64,000 nucleotides of DNA from Salvia splendens (GCF_004379255.2 NC_056039.1:29525883-29589882), one strand, 5' to 3'; counted from the stretch's first letter, positions 30,752 through 41,601 are shown. Numbers and translations: made by a program. Notes: generated by a model from the sequence alone, not told the origin.

Positions 30752-30769
30752 TGGCGCCGTCTGTGGGAA
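30752..30769 (+). promoter_or_regulatory. primer-binding site, gypsy copy 1
   Basis: TGGCGCCGTCTGTGGGAA starts 1 base after the LTR. The priming tRNA is not identified here. The identical site occurs in gypsy copy 2 and, unexpectedly, in the copia element (44705-44722). Confidence 0.8.
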
Positions 30770-30826
30770 CCAGAGAACAAAATTTGTGATAAAGCGAATT
30801 TTTGATCCATTTTTTCCACCCAAAAA

Positions 30827-32911
30827 ATGCATACCAGATCGCAGAATACCCGTATTCCAGCCCGTGAGAACCAGGAGGAAGCCAATCCATCCCATAGGTC
30901 GGGAAAACAGCCTAGGGATAAATCCACCACCAGTTCTCATGGCGAAGGAACAAGCCGCTCCAAAAATCGTCCCACTGAGTCTTCCCAGCAGCCCGATTTG
31001 AATGAGGCTGTTAAGCAGTTTTTGGCTGAAAAGCAGGAGGAATTCTTAACCTTCCTGCGAAAAAGCCAAAAGCAGCCGGAGACGAAAACGACGGATTCTC
31101 CTTCTCCCTCCGCACAAGAAAGTCACTACCGCAGTAGTGTCGCATCTCCCAGGAGAAAGAATCCTCAACCCCGACATATTCCAGCTCCTCCTCGGTACCG
31201 GAATCACAGGAGAACTCAATCTCCTCCATACCGACGAGATATCGGATTCGCCGTGTACGGAGCCCTGAAGACTCCGTTCTCGGACGACATCACCCGAACT
31301 CCCCTACCACAGAACTACCGAACTCCGTCGATGACTTACGACGGGCTCGTGGACCCTCACGATTTCTTGGGGCGCTATCAATATAACATGGCGAACCAGG
31401 GTCTCAACGAGGTCCACATGTGCAAGCTGTTTCCCGAGCTGCTCATCGGGAACGCGAGAAGGTGGTTCGATAGCCTCCCCCAGGGCAGCATCAGATCTTA
31501 CCGAGATCTAATGGATGCCTTCCACAGGAGGTTCTTTCAGAAAGCGGAAGCCCGAATCACTTCGGCTCAGCTGCTTTCCATTCGTCAAGGTCGCGACGAA
31601 AAAATTAGCGACTTTATGACAAGATTCCACAAGGAATGCCTGCAAGTAGACGATCTCAACGATCTGCTTGTCATCTCGGCATTCCAAAATGGAATCCTGC
31701 CCGGAGCTCTCTACAGGAAGCTCGTTGAGTGCGGTCCGCAGACAGCTCAGGAAATGTGGGACATTGCGGACCAGTACTCCCGGGCCGATGAGGCAGACCG
31801 TCGTAAACGGTCGTTAGACAGCTCATCGTCCCGAGGAGACAGAAGGAAGCCCGATCATAGCGATCAGGGGCATCCTCGCCGGACTCCATTTGAAAGAATT
31901 CAAAGGGCTCCGGTGCAAGACAGATTGGGACCTCGTCTCAATCCCGAGAAGCCGCCCGCTCAGTTCGTACCGCTGAACAAGCCGAGGGCGGAAATTTTCG
32001 AACTGCACTCCGACCTATTCGAAAAGCCAAAGCGGATGACGAAATCAGCCGCGCGCCGACCACAGGATAACTACTGCTCCTACCATCAAGACCACGGTCA
32101 CGATACTGAGGAGTGCAGAAACTTGGCTGCAGGTATCGATGTTCTTGTGAAGGCAGGGACATTGAAAAAATACCGAAGTAAGCAGCCAAAGAAGAATAAA
32201 AAGCAGAGTGGTGCGAACTGCGCCCCTCAGGATCCGAAAAGGCAGCCGGATCCCGAAGACGATGACGAGCCGCAATATGATGGAGTAATCCAGACTATTG
32301 ACGCGCTCCCTGCCGGGAAGACCAAGTCGTCCCTAAAGTCAGAACGCAGAGGCTCCAATCGAGAGGAGCCAACGCATAAAAGGCTGAAGCAGGACGAAGT
32401 GATTACGTTCTCGGCTGCTGATCCCGTCCCGGCCATCTCTCCTCACCAAGACGCCATTGTCATCCAAGCCGGAGTGGCAAACAAACTGATCCACAGGGTG
32501 TTTGTGGATACAGGAGCGTCGGTTAGCATTCTTTTTAAAGAGTGCTTCGACAAACTAGAAGTGGACCCAGCTCGGCTCAGTCCGGCTCCGCTTCCCCTGA
32601 AGAGCTTCACCCAGGAGGACACCCGCCCTGAAGGTATTATCAGCCTTCCGATCACGGTGGGGAAAGCGCCTACTAGCTCCAGTACGATGATTGAGTTTTT
32701 CGTGGTGAAAGCTCGGTCCCCGTACAACGTCATCCTGGGAAGAGACTGGCTCAACACAGTTCGGGCCGTTTGCTCCACCTATCACCTCACCATCAAGATC
32801 CCCACTAAAGGAGGGATAGCGGTCATCCGAGGTGACCAAAAGAGAGCAAAGGAATGTCTGCAAATTGCGCTTAGAAGTGCCGAGCAGTCAGATCGGCACC
32901 ACCAAGCATAG
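30827..32911 (+). CDS. Gag-protease, gypsy copy 1
   Basis: An intact 694-residue frame. The N-terminus is basic and Ser/Pro-rich; residues about 165-270 are the retrotransposon Gag capsid-like domain (FLGRYQYNMANQGLNEV, ARRWFDSLPQGSIRSYRDL, FMTRFHKECLQVDDL); about 415-430 carry a zinc knuckle variant CSYHQDHGHDTEEC; residues about 545-660 are an aspartic protease with active-site VDTGASVSILF and the later ILGRDWL. Gag forms the particle; the protease matures Gag and Pol. A 27-bp gap and frame change separate it from pol, so Pol is made from a separate frame by an unknown mechanism. Confidence 0.92.
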   Translation: MHTRSQNTRIPARENQEEANPSHRSGKQPRDKSTTSSHGEGTSRSKNRPTESSQQPDLNEAVKQFLAEKQEEFLTFLRKSQKQPETKTTDSPSPSAQESHYRSSVASPRRKNPQPRHIPAPPRYRNHRRTQSPPYRRDIGFAVYGALKTPFSDDITRTPLPQNYRTPSMTYDGLVDPHDFLGRYQYNMANQGLNEVHMCKLFPELLIGNARRWFDSLPQGSIRSYRDLMDAFHRRFFQKAEARITSAQLLSIRQGRDEKISDFMTRFHKECLQVDDLNDLLVISAFQNGILPGALYRKLVECGPQTAQEMWDIADQYSRADEADRRKRSLDSSSSRGDRRKPDHSDQGHPRRTPFERIQRAPVQDRLGPRLNPEKPPAQFVPLNKPRAEIFELHSDLFEKPKRMTKSAARRPQDNYCSYHQDHGHDTEECRNLAAGIDVLVKAGTLKKYRSKQPKKNKKQSGANCAPQDPKRQPDPEDDDEPQYDGVIQTIDALPAGKTKSSLKSERRGSNREEPTHKRLKQDEVITFSAADPVPAISPHQDAIVIQAGVANKLIHRVFVDTGASVSILFKECFDKLEVDPARLSPAPLPLKSFTQEDTRPEGIISLPITVGKAPTSSSTMIEFFVVKARSPYNVILGRDWLNTVRAVCSTYHLTIKIPTKGGIAVIRGDQKRAKECLQIALRSAEQSDRHHQA

Positions 32912-32938
32912 CAATCACAGCAGCCGGAGTCAGAGGCG

Positions 32939-35900
32939 ATGACCGAAGTCATACCGGAGCCGAACTCGATGACAGTTCAGCTGTACGAAGACGATCCATC
33001 CCGAACGGTTAAGATCGGCTTCGCGGGAACGCCCCTACTTCGGGAAAAAACCATCCAGCTCCTCAAGGAGTATAAAGACGTCTTTGCATGGTCTCCGTTG
33101 GACATGACCGGAGTGCCCCCCGAGGTAATCACTCATCGGTTAAATATTGATCCTTCAGTCCGGCCGATAAAACAGAAGCAAAGACTCTTTGCGGCAGAAC
33201 GAAATCAAGTCATCCATGACGAAGTCCGTCAATTATTGAAGGCGGATGTGTTATTCGAAGTGAAGTACCCTTCGTGGGTAGCCAATCCTGTCATGATCAA
33301 GAAAAAGGAAGGAGGATGGCGGATGTGCATAGATTTCACCGATCTAAATAAGCACTGTCCCAAAGATTGCTATCCCCTTCCGAACATAGATAAAAAAGTA
33401 GAAGCTTTGATAGGCTTTGAAATTTTTTGTTTTCTTGATCTGTACAAAGGATACCATCAAGTTTTAATGGATGAGATTGACGCTTCAAAAACGGCCTTCA
33501 TTACTGATTTCGGCATTTTCGCTTATAAAAAGATGCCATTCGGTTTAAAGAATGCCGGAGCCACTTATCAAAGGATGGTAGACAAGCTTTTTCGGCACCT
33601 GATTGGAAAGGAGGTCGAAGTGTATGTTGACGATATAGTCGTCAAAAGCAAAAGCACTTCGGAGTACGAGCACAACCTCAAGTCCACTCTCAACGTGCTC
33701 AAGAAAGCCAACCTCAAACTTAATCCCCAAAAGTGTACCTTTTTGGTAGATTCGGGAAAGTTTCTGGGTTGTTGGGTTTCAAAGGACGGACTCAAGGCAA
33801 ACCCCTCAAAAGTTCAAGTCGTTCAAAACATGGCAATGCCGAAGTCCATACATGACGTGCAAAGGCTAACCGGATGCCTAGCCGCACTGAATCGATTCCT
33901 TTCTCAAGCAGCCGAAAAGCAACTGCCGTTCTTCACGGTGTTGAAAAAGGCACCAAAGTTCGAGTGGGGAGCCGAGCAGAAAAAGGCCTTTGACGAGCTC
34001 AAAAGTTATCTAGCCAAGCTTCCTATGCTCTCTGCTCCAACCGAAGCCGAAGTAATATTCTTATACTTAGCGGCATCGGATCAAACCATCAGCGCGGTGC
34101 TTGTACGAGAAGAAGGCCTAAAGCAGCTTCCCATCTACTTTACAAGCCGAGCATTAAGAGGTCCAGAAACAAGGTATCAACCACTGGAAAAGATTGCTCT
34201 GGCATTAGTAAATGCAGCAAGGAGACTGCGGCCATACTTCTATGCTCACAAGGTATGCGTCTTAACTGATCTGCCACTTCGGCAAGTGTTGACCAAACCG
34301 GAAGCGTCAGGCAGAATCGCCAAGTGGGCTATAGAGTTGGGAGAGCACACAATTGAATATCTACCTCGGAAAGCCATCAAGGGACAAGCCTTGGCAGATT
34401 TTCTTGCAGAAGCAAAGTTCGATCAAGCAAGTCCTGTTATTGCCGAACAGAAGAATTCTGCCAATGCCGAACTAGCACAGCCCTTGGAATCCGAAGTAGA
34501 ACCGCCGGACTGTTGGAGCGGATTCGTAGATGGAGCTTCAAACAAGATGGGAAGTGGAGCTGGTATTCTACTTGTCGCTCCCGACGGACACGAGGTAACC
34601 TACTCACTTCGGTTCCTATTCCCCACTACTAATAATGAAGCCGAGTACGAAGCCCTCCTGGCCGGACTCCAGTTAGCGCAAAGTCTGCTCGTCAAATCTC
34701 TCAAAGTCCATTGTGATTCACAAGTCATAGTAAATCACATGTTGGGTACAAGTGAAGCCCGTGACGAGAGAATGAAGAAGTATTTGGACAAAGCGCAAAG
34801 CATCAGCCGAAGTTTCTCCTATTTTCGGATAATCCGTATTCCCAGAGCGGAAAATAGCCGAGCAGATATCTTAAGTAAGTTGGCCTCAGATCCGAGCTCA
34901 AAGGCGGAAGAATTAATGCATCGAAGCATTGATGAAGCCGAGGTACATTCAGTATCCAGCTCGCCGAACTGGATGACGCCGATCTTGCAGTATCTGGATC
35001 AAGGACAATTGCCCGAGGATAAGAGAGAAGCTCGGAAGATCACGTGCCGAGCTCTTCGGTACGAACTTCATGAAGGAGTCCTCTTTAGAAAGTCTTACCT
35101 CCAGCCGTTATTGCGGTGCGTAGGACCAGAAGAGACGGACTACATCCTCAGAGAAGTTCATGAAGGATCGTGCGGTAGCCACATCGGAGCCAGAGCTTTA
35201 GCTAAAAAAGTTCTGAGATGGGGATATTATTGGCCAACCATGGTACAAGAGGCAGTGCAGCTCGTCAAGAAGTGTACGAAGTGCCAAATTCATGCAAATG
35301 TCCCAAGGATGCCGCAGACCGATCTGTACACTATGCAAAGCCCTTGGCCTTTCATGCAATGGGGCATAGACATAGTGGGACCACTTCCTCAAGCTCCTCG
35401 GCAAATGAAATTCCTTATCGTTGCCGTGGACTACTTCACGAAGTGGGTGGAGGCTGAACCATTAGCTACGATAACGAGCTCAAAGGCATTGGACTTCGTC
35501 TGGAAGAACATAGTGTGCCGATTTGGCATACCCCACATCCTCATCTCGGATAATGGGACTCAGTTCACCGACAAGACGTTCAAGAATTGGTGCCAAGAGC
35601 TAAACATTCAACAGCGGTTCACTTCGGTCTCCCATCCCCAAGCAAACGGACAAGCGGAAGTAACGAACCGGATTCTGGTGAAAGGGTTAAAAGCTCGGTT
35701 AGAACAAGCCAAAGGACAATGGGTAGAAAATCTCCCTCAAGTCCTATGGTCCTACCGAACTACACCCAAAACCTCCAACGGTGAAACTCCGTATAGTCTG
35801 GTGTACGGCACTGAAGCCGTAATCCCGGTGGAGATCGGCGTACCCAGTCCCCGAACTCTAAATTTCTCCTCAGAAATGAATGACGACGGACTGAGAGCAG

Positions 35901-36202
35901 AACTAGATCTCGCCGAAGAAAGAAGAGAATTGGCGTGCATAAAAGCAGCCAAGTATAAGGAGCAAGTAGCCCGGTACTATAACCAAAGGGTGAAAAAGCT
36001 TCAATTTCAAGTGGGAGATCTCGTCTTGAGAAACAACGAAGTAAGCCGAGCAGAAAAGCTGGGCAAACTCGAGCCCACATGGGAGGGTCCATATCGGGTG
36101 TCAGAAGTCCTCGGCAAAGGGTCTTATAAATTGACTCACATGTCAGGAGAACAAGTACCCCGAACATGGCACGTCTCCAACCTCAAGAAGTTCCACTTGT
36201 AA
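32939..36202 (+). CDS. Pol: RT, RNase H, second RNase H, integrase (gypsy copy 1)
   Basis: An intact 1087-residue frame. Reverse transcriptase at about 100-300 with FLDLYKGYHQ, MPFGLKNAGATYQRM and the catalytic YVDD near 228; a first RNase H-like domain at about 375-490 (TSRALRGPETRYQPLEKIAL); a second RNase H at about 525-655 with Asp in FVDGAS, Glu in NNEAEYEAL, Asp in VHCDSQ and Asp in RADILSK; integrase with an HHCC zinc site (REVHEGSCGSHIG, CTKCQIH), core DDE residues in WGIDIVGP, ISDNGTQF and ANGQAEVTNR, and a C-terminal DNA-binding part ending TWHVSNLKKFHL. Copying and insertion of the element depend on it. It differs from the copy at 57489-60752 at roughly a dozen residues. Confidence 0.95.
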   Translation: MTEVIPEPNSMTVQLYEDDPSRTVKIGFAGTPLLREKTIQLLKEYKDVFAWSPLDMTGVPPEVITHRLNIDPSVRPIKQKQRLFAAERNQVIHDEVRQLLKADVLFEVKYPSWVANPVMIKKKEGGWRMCIDFTDLNKHCPKDCYPLPNIDKKVEALIGFEIFCFLDLYKGYHQVLMDEIDASKTAFITDFGIFAYKKMPFGLKNAGATYQRMVDKLFRHLIGKEVEVYVDDIVVKSKSTSEYEHNLKSTLNVLKKANLKLNPQKCTFLVDSGKFLGCWVSKDGLKANPSKVQVVQNMAMPKSIHDVQRLTGCLAALNRFLSQAAEKQLPFFTVLKKAPKFEWGAEQKKAFDELKSYLAKLPMLSAPTEAEVIFLYLAASDQTISAVLVREEGLKQLPIYFTSRALRGPETRYQPLEKIALALVNAARRLRPYFYAHKVCVLTDLPLRQVLTKPEASGRIAKWAIELGEHTIEYLPRKAIKGQALADFLAEAKFDQASPVIAEQKNSANAELAQPLESEVEPPDCWSGFVDGASNKMGSGAGILLVAPDGHEVTYSLRFLFPTTNNEAEYEALLAGLQLAQSLLVKSLKVHCDSQVIVNHMLGTSEARDERMKKYLDKAQSISRSFSYFRIIRIPRAENSRADILSKLASDPSSKAEELMHRSIDEAEVHSVSSSPNWMTPILQYLDQGQLPEDKREARKITCRALRYELHEGVLFRKSYLQPLLRCVGPEETDYILREVHEGSCGSHIGARALAKKVLRWGYYWPTMVQEAVQLVKKCTKCQIHANVPRMPQTDLYTMQSPWPFMQWGIDIVGPLPQAPRQMKFLIVAVDYFTKWVEAEPLATITSSKALDFVWKNIVCRFGIPHILISDNGTQFTDKTFKNWCQELNIQQRFTSVSHPQANGQAEVTNRILVKGLKARLEQAKGQWVENLPQVLWSYRTTPKTSNGETPYSLVYGTEAVIPVEIGVPSPRTLNFSSEMNDDGLRAELDLAEERRELACIKAAKYKEQVARYYNQRVKKLQFQVGDLVLRNNEVSRAEKLGKLEPTWEGPYRVSEVLGKGSYKLTHMSGEQVPRTWHVSNLKKFHL

Positions 36203-37167
36203 GAGACAAAGTCCGGTCAGTCTGTCTTGTGTCTAGTTCGGTCATAGGGGTACATGTTTTTATTTGTTTGTTTTTTTTTACTTGTATCTTTTACTTGTCG
36301 TTTTATAAAAGTTTAAAGTTTTTTTTTTCTTTCGTCTTTTTCTTTTTTTTCTCTATGTGTTTTGTCTCTATGTGCTTGTCGTCTCTTACAAATGGTACCA
36401 AGGTATATCGTTCTTTAAAGACTGATCCCCTTTTTAGATCGATTATTAAAGACTATTGTGAGTCCAAGCTTCTAAGGAGGATATAAGACCACAATTCAGC
36501 TTAACAAGCAGTCCGTCTGAAACGAACTGCAATAAGCCAACGATTGTGCGTCCAAGCTTCCAAGGAGGATACAAGACCGCAATTCAGCTTAATAAGCACT
36601 TCGTCTGAAACGAACTGCAATAAGGGAAAGTCCGATCCACGCGATAAACCTCGCCGAATTAGGACGACTGAGTTCGGTCAAAGAAGTTTACCTCATAAGA
36701 CCGAGGACGACCATGTCTAGTCAAAGAGGTTTACTGCATAAGACCACTTCGGTTAACTGGGAAAGTCCGATCCACGCGATAAAACTCGCCGAATTAGGAC
36801 AAGGGAAAGTTCGATCCCGGCGACAAAAATCGCCAAATTAGAACACAAACCAAGTCCGGTCAAAGATGTTTATTTCATCAGACCAAAGACGAGTCCGGTC
36901 AAAGATGTTTATTTCATCAGAACAAAGACGAGTCCGGTCAAAGATGTTTATTTCATCAGACCAATGACGAGTCCGGTCAAAGAAGTTTATTTCATAAGAC
37001 CAAGGACCAAGTCCGATCAAAGAAGTATACTTCATAAGACCGAGGACAAGTACGATGAAATTTTTTCGCTAAGCTGTAAATACAGTGTTAGAGGTGGAGA
37101 CAAAATTTCATTTTTCAAATCTTGTTCAGCATACAACTCCGCTACCCTACTATTACAAAGGACTATT
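36203..37167. other. non-coding spacer of gypsy copy 1
   Basis: A T-rich stretch (36270-36350) is followed by a duplicated ~90-bp block (gtccaagcttctaaggagga ... cagtccgtctgaaacgaact, twice in 36460-36625), several ggaaagtccgatcc / ctcgccgaattaggac segments, and the 39-bp tandem repeats listed separately. Confidence 0.6.
36851..37050. repeat. 39-bp tandem repeat, about 5 copies
   Basis: Units of agtccggtcaaagatgttta plus ttcatcagaccaaagacg, about 39-40 bp each. The last two carry agaagttta and ataagacc variants. The homologous array in copy 2 (56460-56850) has about 10 units. Confidence 0.85.
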
Positions 37168-37956
37168 CTACTGTCCGGGGTTGCTAAAGTTGAGCCACCT
37201 ATTCACAAAATCCTCTGGAAGCCGAGTTCGGTCGTTCCGAGCAGATGAAGAATAAGCAGGTCGACGAGATGCTATCCTCGACCCAACGCCTCTTCCCCGA
37301 GCCCGAGAAGTCCTAACACCTCGGCGATGAAGAGTCTCTGCAATAAGCATCTGCTGATCTTGCTCGCTCATAGTCACAACTCCTCGGCGAATTTCAGTCC
37401 GTCCCTGTCTTGACGATTCCGGTTGCTCCTGAGCCCGTTCTCGTCTAGACGTTTCCGGCTGTTCCGGAGTTCGTTGTTGACTTGGAGTAGGATTTTGAAC
37501 AAGGGAACCAGAGGTTTGATCTGGAGTGCGAGCATCTGTTGGCACGATATGCCGAAGGAATCTTTCTATGGAGGGGCGCCGAGAAAGAACAATGTTGTAC
37601 CGAGAAGCCCAACGCCGTAGTGATTTCACAACTTGTTGGCAAGCCGAGCTCTCCAGCGCATTGTTCCTCCGGAGTACAAGATATTCCTCCCACAGTTCGT
37701 CAACTCGACTCTGAACATCTGATATGGTCAATCCCCCGCGCACATGGATGTAATCCTCGTACGCAGTCCTCTCAGCAATGGTCGTATTCAGCTCGGCCTC
37801 CAGATCTTTCTTATCGGACTCTAAGTCCTTGATATCGGCCTCCAGCTTCACTAAACGAGCCAGAAGCTCGTCATTCTTCGTCTGATCGGCTATAGCTCTT
37901 CTCTCAGCTTCGTCTAAAGCCGAAGAGTACAGCCGTTTCCAGTGAAGTATCTCCAT
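37168..37956 (-). CDS. antisense ORF 2 of gypsy copy 1: coiled-coil, RG-rich protein
   Basis: An intact 262-residue frame on the strand opposite gag-pol, from ATG 37956. Residues about 15-110 are heptad-rich and charged (KLEADIKDLESDKKDLEAEL), predicting a coiled coil; 140-200 are Gln/Pro/Arg-rich with repeated PE.SR units; the C-terminus has an Arg-Gly cluster (RARGRGVGSRIASRR). The homologue in copy 2 (55528-56316) has the same length with few changes, so the frame is preserved. Function unknown. Antisense ORFs are known in Tat-group elements. Confidence 0.65.
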   Translation of the reverse strand: MEILHWKRLYSSALDEAERRAIADQTKNDELLARLVKLEADIKDLESDKKDLEAELNTTIAERTAYEDYIHVRGGLTISDVQSRVDELWEEYLVLRRNNALESSACQQVVKSLRRWASRYNIVLSRRPSIERFLRHIVPTDARTPDQTSGSLVQNPTPSQQRTPEQPETSRRERAQEQPESSRQGRTEIRRGVVTMSEQDQQMLIAETLHRRGVRTSRARGRGVGSRIASRRPAYSSSARNDRTRLPEDFVNRWLNFSNPGQ

Positions 37957-38153
37957 CTCCTTGAGTACAAAGCAGCTATTAGTTCGGCAGCTATACCGAG
38001 CAGATAGTAAAATACAACAGGAATAAAGGCGAGTACGAAAAGCTATACGAAGACAAATGTAGAGAATTTTTCATTCACAAGGAAAATTTTTTACACTAGG
38101 GCTTCAAGGCCATTTTACAAGGAAGAAACTAGACTAAGAGAAGGGAGACGAAA

Positions 38154-40011
38154 TCATACTCCGCCTGCTTCGTCTCCGGCTCCTCGGTCTGGTACAGCTT
38201 CCTTCTCCTGGGCTACCTCAGCCTCGGCCTCGCCTCCTGCCGGCCTCGCCTCCGCCTCCTGATCGGCCTCCTTCTCCGGATGCCCGGCCTGATCGACTTC
38301 GGCCTCCCGCTCCAGCGGCTCGGCCTCACCCTCTCCGTTGTAAGTCGAAGCGGGTGAAACGGGTCCCACGGAGGCAAAGATAGCCTCCAGGTTCTCGTCC
38401 CGATCAGCTCGACAACTCCGGACTCGGTCTGCAGAAAGCAGGACCGAAGATGAAGCGAGCTCCTCAAGGAGCGGCAGATTCTGAAGCCGAGCTGCTATCT
38501 CTCGGCTGTACAGAGGCAGCACGACGTCGGCCCCCTGCTCGCCCTTATCGGCAATTAGCCTTACCAGGCTACCGACAAAGGCCGAGAACTGGCTGCTCAA
38601 AAAGAGTTTCTCCGTGTAAACACGGAGAGCCTCCCCTTGGGCAACCACGGCAGCAGCATCGCTCCGCTTCGCCTGCTCTCGCTGGATGACGAGCTGGTTT
38701 TTGGCAAACTGAGCTTCATCCTGGGCCGAAATCCTAGCAGCTCTGGCCTTCTCAAATTTAGCCTCAGCCTGTTCGGCCCGATGACAAGCAGCCGCCAACT
38801 TCCTCTGCATCTCGGCATAGTCATTGGACGCTTTGGAGAGTTCGACGGCGACGAGCTTGGAGAGCATATCATTCCTCTGAAAATGGATAAGGAAAAAAGT
38901 TAACAGAGGGCACCAAAAATACAGGACAGAAGCCAAGCCAAGGAATCAAGAAGACAATTCACCTCGGCGAAGTCCGTGGGCCATAGAAATGGCTCACAGA
39001 TATGCTCCGAAGGAGGCGCCAAGACCATGTCTTTCTCTGGCGCTCTCGGGGGCTTCTGGGTCTTCCCCTTCCTATTTGCCGAAGTCGACTCCGGCTTCTT
39101 TGGACCCGAAGAGGTCTTTTGCCTCTTCGGATTCTTCTCGGCATCAGGCGCCGAGCTGGTAGCCTTCTCTCTCTCCGGCTCCACAAGCTCGGAGGACTTT
39201 CTGATAGCCTTATTCAACATGAACACTGCCAAAAAGCAAGAAAGCAAAGTCAGATTTTCTTCGTTAAAGCAGTAGAGCATAAAGAAAAAGAGAAATCCTC
39301 ACCCTCGGCCTCTTCGTCCGAAGACGAGATGTCGAACACGACGTCGCCCTTGACGAGCTCAGACTCCGTGTATTGTTTCCTAACTAGGGGAATCTTGTTG
39401 AGCTCGCCGTCGAGCTCGTCCAACGGTTCAGGCCGAGGGTGACGGATAACGGACTCCGGCCCTCTCCAGGGAAAACTAGGAGCCGCGGTCCTATCATAGT
39501 AGAAGAAGCGATTTTGCCACTTCGGCCACTTCGTTTTACAAAAGGCCCTAAAAGGCTGTAAAGGGATCAAGTAAAACCAAGACCCCTTCCTCTTAAATTG
39601 AAAGAATTTAAGGATCGCCTTCAAAGACAAATCCCTTCCTAACCTACGGAGTTCGGCAGCGAAGGCCGACAAGTGCCTCCAAGAGTTCGGAGTCACCTGG
39701 CCTAAAGGAAGCTGAAAAAAATCTAGTAAATCTATAAAGGCAGAAGGGAGGGGGAAACGAAGCCCGCATTCTAAGCAGGCCTCGTACACGGTGACGTAAC
39801 CCTCCGGCGGGGAGTCAGCCCTGTGATCACCGTCAGGTACCACCGCCTTCCCCCCAGGAAAAGAGTATTTTTCGTAAAGGGATATCACAGTATCCTTACT
39901 CAAGATACTGTGAAAATACTCTACGGTCTTCTCCCCGGATTCTTTCCGGCTAGAAGACCCCTTACCCCCTTTCCTAACGCTACCCGACTCCGAAGAAGAA
40001 GAAGAAGACAT
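38154..40011 (-). CDS. antisense ORF 1 of gypsy copy 1: spliced gypsy-type transposon protein
   Basis: Three exons, 40011-39303, 39225-38963 and 38876-38154, with GT-AG introns of 77 and 86 bp and consistent phases, give 564 residues. The start is ATG 40011 (MSSSSSSESG). Residues about 35-230 (GYVTVYEACLECGLRFPLP, LLDFFQLPLGQVTPNSWRHL) resemble the plant domain called putative gypsy type transposon (recalled as PF04195). Exon 2 is Lys/Pro-rich and nuclear-like (KRQKTSSGPKKPES). Exon 3 is a long coiled coil (SKASNDYAEMQRKLAAACHR) with an Ala/Glu-rich tail. Exon borders agree base for base with copy 2. It would be transcribed from within the element toward pol. Role unknown. Confidence 0.7.
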
Positions 40012-40119
40012 TTTTCTTACTTTTGAAGGTGAAGATAGTCTGAAAAAAATTCTTGAAAGCGGAGAGAGAATTTTCGCAAGAAAGAGAGTATAGAAGACGC
40101 AACAGCAAAAGTGCTTCAA

Positions 40120-40344
40120 TGATGAAGAAAGAGCGTATTTATCAGATACGGGAAAGATTTCGAAATCGTTGCGCCGTTTCGAATCCCACCTTTTCAGGAA
40201 TCAACGGCCGGATTTTACTGTCGCATTTAATGCAGGCATGCGCTAGGCACGTCCCCTGACGTCAGCCTCCCCCTTACCGTTATCCAGAATGCCGAAGTGA
40301 CTCACCTCGCCGAAGTGATCCACTTCGCTTTTCGGGGGGGGTAG
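40120..40344 (+). other. leader of antisense gene and polypurine tract
   Basis: On the minus strand a TATA-like TGATAAATACGC (about 40136-40147) precedes antisense gene 1. On the plus strand the run CGGGGGGGGTAG (40333-40344) abuts the 3' LTR and is the expected plus-strand primer. Confidence 0.65.
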
Positions 40345-40956
40345 TGATGGGGTACGAACTAAACCCTAATGGCAAGCCCAATAACAGTGACGGCCCATCA
40401 GCCCAGAGCCCAAGAAAGAGTATCTGTTCGGCACCAAAGAGTTCGGCACGACCAAAGAGTTCGGCACGACCAAAGAGTTCGGACTCAGCCTACAGCTCGG
40501 TAAAAGCCGACCAGTCAAGCTCTCCTCTCAGATCGGCAAGAGCTGATCGGTAAAGTCCAGCAGTTCGGTCTCAGCATTCGACCGAACTAGGAGTTGGTGG
40601 ACTCGCGAAAGGCCTCCACGACCTCCACTATACCCACGATCTATTTAGTGGTATGAAGCAGTTATTGAGCAGTTATTGCTCACCCACGATCTTGTTAGTG
40701 GGGCTGCAAACCACGATCCTAGTTCAATGTATAAATAGAACTTAGATCTGATAGAAAAGGGTTAAGCTCTCTAGAGATAAAATAGCATATAGCAAGTCTG
40801 TATTGTAAGCTGTATTTTCGCAGATCAAGCAATACAAACCTGCCCTCATTCCTCCCCGTGGACGTAGATTTACCTCAGTAAATCGAACCACGTAAATTCA
40901 TTGTGTCATAATTCTCTACCAGCATTTACTAACATCAAAAATTCGCGGATCCATCA
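40345..40956 (+). repeat. 3' LTR, gypsy copy 1
   Basis: 612 bp, no difference from the 5' LTR seen by eye, followed by the TSD aacac. Confidence 0.95.
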
Positions 40957-40961
40957 AACAC

Positions 40962-41538
40962 TAATGTGGGATAGTTGTAATATTTTTTAGTTTCAATTGC
41001 CAACAATACTGTTATTTAAATTTTATAAAGTGGATGATGTTTATGAAATCTGAAACATTCCAATTAAAATTATTGGAGAAGAGATATAAGGAGAGATGCG
41101 ATTGTAGGAGTTGTGATCTTACGCGGAAACTAATACAGTAATTGATAATGTGTCAGCCGATATGTGCACTGAAGTATGAAATGAGATATGAGTTTGAACT
41201 CAAAATATATGTGTAATAATTATTTTTCCTTTAATGCGGCAAAAGCTCAACTTTCCATTTTTCAAAACAATTCAATAGCAAAGCTACATCGATGATAATT
41301 AGCGTGACAATAAAAAAATCATCTTAAGCTAACCCAATTAATTAAAAGGACGCTTTGTGTTAAAATAATGGAGTATATGTGATAGCTACGCATCCAATCA
41401 ATTTACTTCATTACCCAGCATCCTATTTTGGGAGGAGAAAACTGAAGTGTCTGATGTTGTATTGAAGAAAAATACAATCGCATCTTAAAAAAGGTAAAAA
41501 TAAGAGTAAATAAATAGGGCAATTAATCCATTGTATTG

Positions 41539-41601
<63 letters not shown>

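Larger units (their letters stand above)
30139..40956 (+). mobile_element. Ty3/gypsy retrotransposon, Tat-like lineage (copy 1, complete)
   Basis: 10,818 bp with 612-bp LTRs that appear identical by eye and an exact TSD aacac (30134-30138, 40957-40961). Order: 5' LTR, primer-binding site, gag-protease (30827-32911), pol with reverse transcriptase, two RNase H-like domains and integrase (32939-36202), a spacer with 39-bp tandem repeats, two genes on the opposite strand (37168-37956 and 38154-40011), purine tract, 3' LTR. A second RNase H-like domain and long 3' region with antisense ORFs are known marks of the Tat group. All sense frames are open, so the copy may be autonomous. Confidence 0.93.

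Noticed and set aside
36838..37035. 65-codon repetitive frame (repeated EINIFDRTR), and the 97-197-codon frames at 56236-56829
   Set aside because: The 39-bp tandem repeat length is divisible by three, so open frames are automatic; no start context or domain.
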